The notes under the pieces were generated by a model that saw nothing but the letters and a program-made list of their open reading frames with translations, had not been told where the DNA came from and searched no databases. A program made the translations under genes and the position numbers. Positions 5,974-7,009 of a stretch of DNA of 7,009 bases are shown here, in pieces. The stretch is from Pseudomonadota bacterium (GTDB lineage: Bacteria; Pseudomonadota; Alphaproteobacteria; Rhizobiales; Beijerinckiaceae): the NCBI GenBank assembly GCA_021812505.1, contig JAKANG010000071.1, positions 1 through 7,009 on the forward strand. The letters run 5' to 3'. The stretch's first letter is position 1, and the number at the start of each line of letters is the position of its first letter.

Positions 5974-5980
5974 GGGAGGG
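5974..5980 (+). promoter_or_regulatory. Ribosome binding site that decides the flippase GTG start
   Basis: GGGAGGG lies three bases before GTG at 5984; its GGAGG core (5975-5979) has a four-nucleotide spacer. It is among the strongest Shine-Dalgarno sequences in the window and supports GTG rather than the in-frame ATG at 6119, which would cut into the first membrane segment. Confidence 0.6.
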
Positions 5981-5983
5981 ACC

Positions 5984-7009
5984 GTGGGCGACGAGAAAAG
6001 TGCGACGCTCTCCGCGATCGGACGCGATTTCGGTCGCGCGATTGGAGCAGCCGGCGGCGTGCGAGCGGGCAGGTTCGACCTGCGCGGCGCGCTGGCGCGG
6101 CTGGTCATCGGCCAACATATGCTGGCCTTGGTCGACCAGGCCATTGTGAGCGGCGCAAGTTTTCTGACCACCGTCCTCGTCGGCCGCGGGTCCCATTCCA
6201 GCGAACTGGGCATTTACGCCATTGGCGGCTCGCTTCTGGTTTCGGCGCTGATGATCCAGGATTCCCTGATCATCCTGCCCTATACGATCCATCGCCAGGA
6301 GCGCGACGGCGACGAGGCGACGCAGTCGGGAAGCGCCTTGACCCAAAATTTCGCGTTGTCGATCCTGGCAGTGCTTCTGCTCGCCGTCTTCGCCGCCCAA
6401 GCGGGCCTCCTCGGCCTGTCGACCCGTTTCGAACCGATGATCTGGGCGCTCGCCGCAATCGCGCCCTTCGCCTTGGTCAAGGAATTGTGCCGGCGTTTCG
6501 CCATAGCCGAGCTGAACGTCGCGCGGGCCCTGGCGCTCGACGCCGCGGTCGCGGCCATCCAGCTTCCGGCTCTCGCCTGGCTGGCGTGGACAGGCCGGAT
6601 GTCGGCGACCGCGGCCTTCGCGGCGATCGGCCTCGCATCGGCCGTTCCCGCCGCCGTCTGGCTCGCGGTTCACCGGCGCGACTTCGCCTTCAGCCGCCAT
6701 TCCGCGCGGGCCGACCTGGACATGAACTGGCGCCTTGGCAAATGGCTGTTCGTCGGACAGTTGATCGTGCAGGTGGAATCCTATGCCGCCTATTGGCTGT
6801 CGCTGGCCATCGTCGGCGCCGCCGGCACCGGAATTTTCGCCGCCTGCGCCAGCATCATCGCCTTCGCCAATCCGTTCATTTCGGCGTTCCGCAATATCCT
6901 GACGCCGCGCTTCGTCAGGGCGTGGAAAACGGGCGGAAGCGCGGCCTTGCGGGCCGAGGCCGCCAGCGACGCCGCGCTGCTCGGCGCGGTGACCGCCGCC
7001 TTCTCAATG
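5984..7009 (+). CDS. Wzx/MATE-like polysaccharide (lipid-linked oligosaccharide) flippase, 3' end outside window
   Basis: The first 342 residues of a membrane protein open to the right edge. It has a polar N-terminal tail of about 35-40 residues (VGDEKSATLS..., first residue read as Met) and then repeated hydrophobic segments at roughly 40-66, 76-100, 122-145, 151-170, 182-203, 207-229, 253-274 and 277-300, with the next beginning near 330. The even spacing, short loops and sequence such as LGIYAIGGSLLVSALMIQDS (75-94) and WLSLAIVGAAGTGIFAACAS (271-290) fit the MOP superfamily of polysaccharide exporters, which usually have 12-14 helices over 400-500 residues. About 60-100 residues are therefore missing. 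Such proteins flip undecaprenyl- or lipid-linked glycans across the inner membrane, which suits the glycosyltransferase in the window. It is divergent from the acyltransferase, so the intergenic region could co-regulate both. Glycan specificity cannot be inferred. Confidence 0.82.
   Translation, partial: MGDEKSATLSAIGRDFGRAIGAAGGVRAGRFDLRGALARLVIGQHMLALVDQAIVSGASFLTTVLVGRGSHSSELGIYAIGGSLLVSALMIQDSLIILPYTIHRQERDGDEATQSGSALTQNFALSILAVLLLAVFAAQAGLLGLSTRFEPMIWALAAIAPFALVKELCRRFAIAELNVARALALDAAVAAIQLPALAWLAWTGRMSATAAFAAIGLASAVPAAVWLAVHRRDFAFSRHSARADLDMNWRLGKWLFVGQLIVQVESYAAYWLSLAIVGAAGTGIFAACASIIAFANPFISAFRNILTPRFVRAWKTGGSAALRAEAASDAALLGAVTAAFSM

Larger units (their letters stand above)
5498..5983. 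other. Divergent intergenic region with two AT-rich patches
   Basis: This 486-bp stretch separates the minus-strand acyltransferase start from the plus-strand flippase start. By hand count 5511-5600 and 5801-5890 are each about 34% GC, far below the flanking genes. The middle (about 5601-5770) is GC-rich again. The left patch should hold the promoter of the acyltransferase/FAD operon and the right patch that of the flippase, but neither shows a clear paired -35/-10. TTGACT occurs at 5794-5799 and 5891-5896 on the plus strand. A 76-codon ORF at 5550-5780 (plus) has no good ribosome site and a biased composition; I do not call it. No tRNA or convincing terminator is visible. Confidence 0.6.

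Noticed and set aside
5924..6700. 258-codon minus-strand ORF antisense to the flippase
   Set aside because: The product is very rich in Gly, Arg, Gln and Asp with no motif. The plus strand encodes a regular series of membrane helices with a good ribosome site.

Overview
The window is GC-rich DNA with strong third-position GC bias, and its protein families fit an alphaproteobacterium, probably of the Hyphomicrobiales (Rhizobiales) and possibly the Methylocystaceae/Beijerinckiaceae. That placement is inferred from composition and remembered protein families, not from a marker gene. The content is a cell-surface polysaccharide or glycolipid locus with five substantial protein genes in three transcription units. 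I see no tRNA, rRNA, CRISPR array, insertion sequence or phage gene.

Layout. Bases 1-28 may carry the last codons of a plus-strand gene, followed at once by a 28-bp perfect palindrome with a T run, probably its terminator. Bases 60-164 hold three more hairpin-forming inverted repeats. The first unit (plus strand) is a GT4-family glycosyltransferase at 235-1443. It overlaps by 10 nt a gene at 1434-2957 whose C-terminal half resembles the N-terminal beta-propeller domain of plant glucosamine inositolphosphorylceramide transferase (GINT1). The second unit (minus strand) reads from the right: a CelD/BcsL-type GNAT/FemAB-like acyltransferase (5497-4157), coupled by an ATGA overlap to an FAD-dependent monooxygenase-like protein (4160-2979). 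The two units converge with only 21 bp between their stop codons. A 486-bp divergent intergenic region (5498-5983) with two AT-rich patches follows. The third unit (plus strand) is a multi-spanning Wzx/MATE-like flippase that starts at a GTG at 5984 and runs off the right edge.

Working together (inference). The GT4 enzyme would extend a lipid-linked glycan and the flippase would move it across the inner membrane. The acyltransferase, the FAD enzyme and the GINT1-like protein could decorate the glycan or its lipid carrier. The last three have no assigned reaction here. The overlapping GT4/GINT1-like pair and the coupled acyltransferase/FAD pair are the best candidates for undescribed biology in this window.
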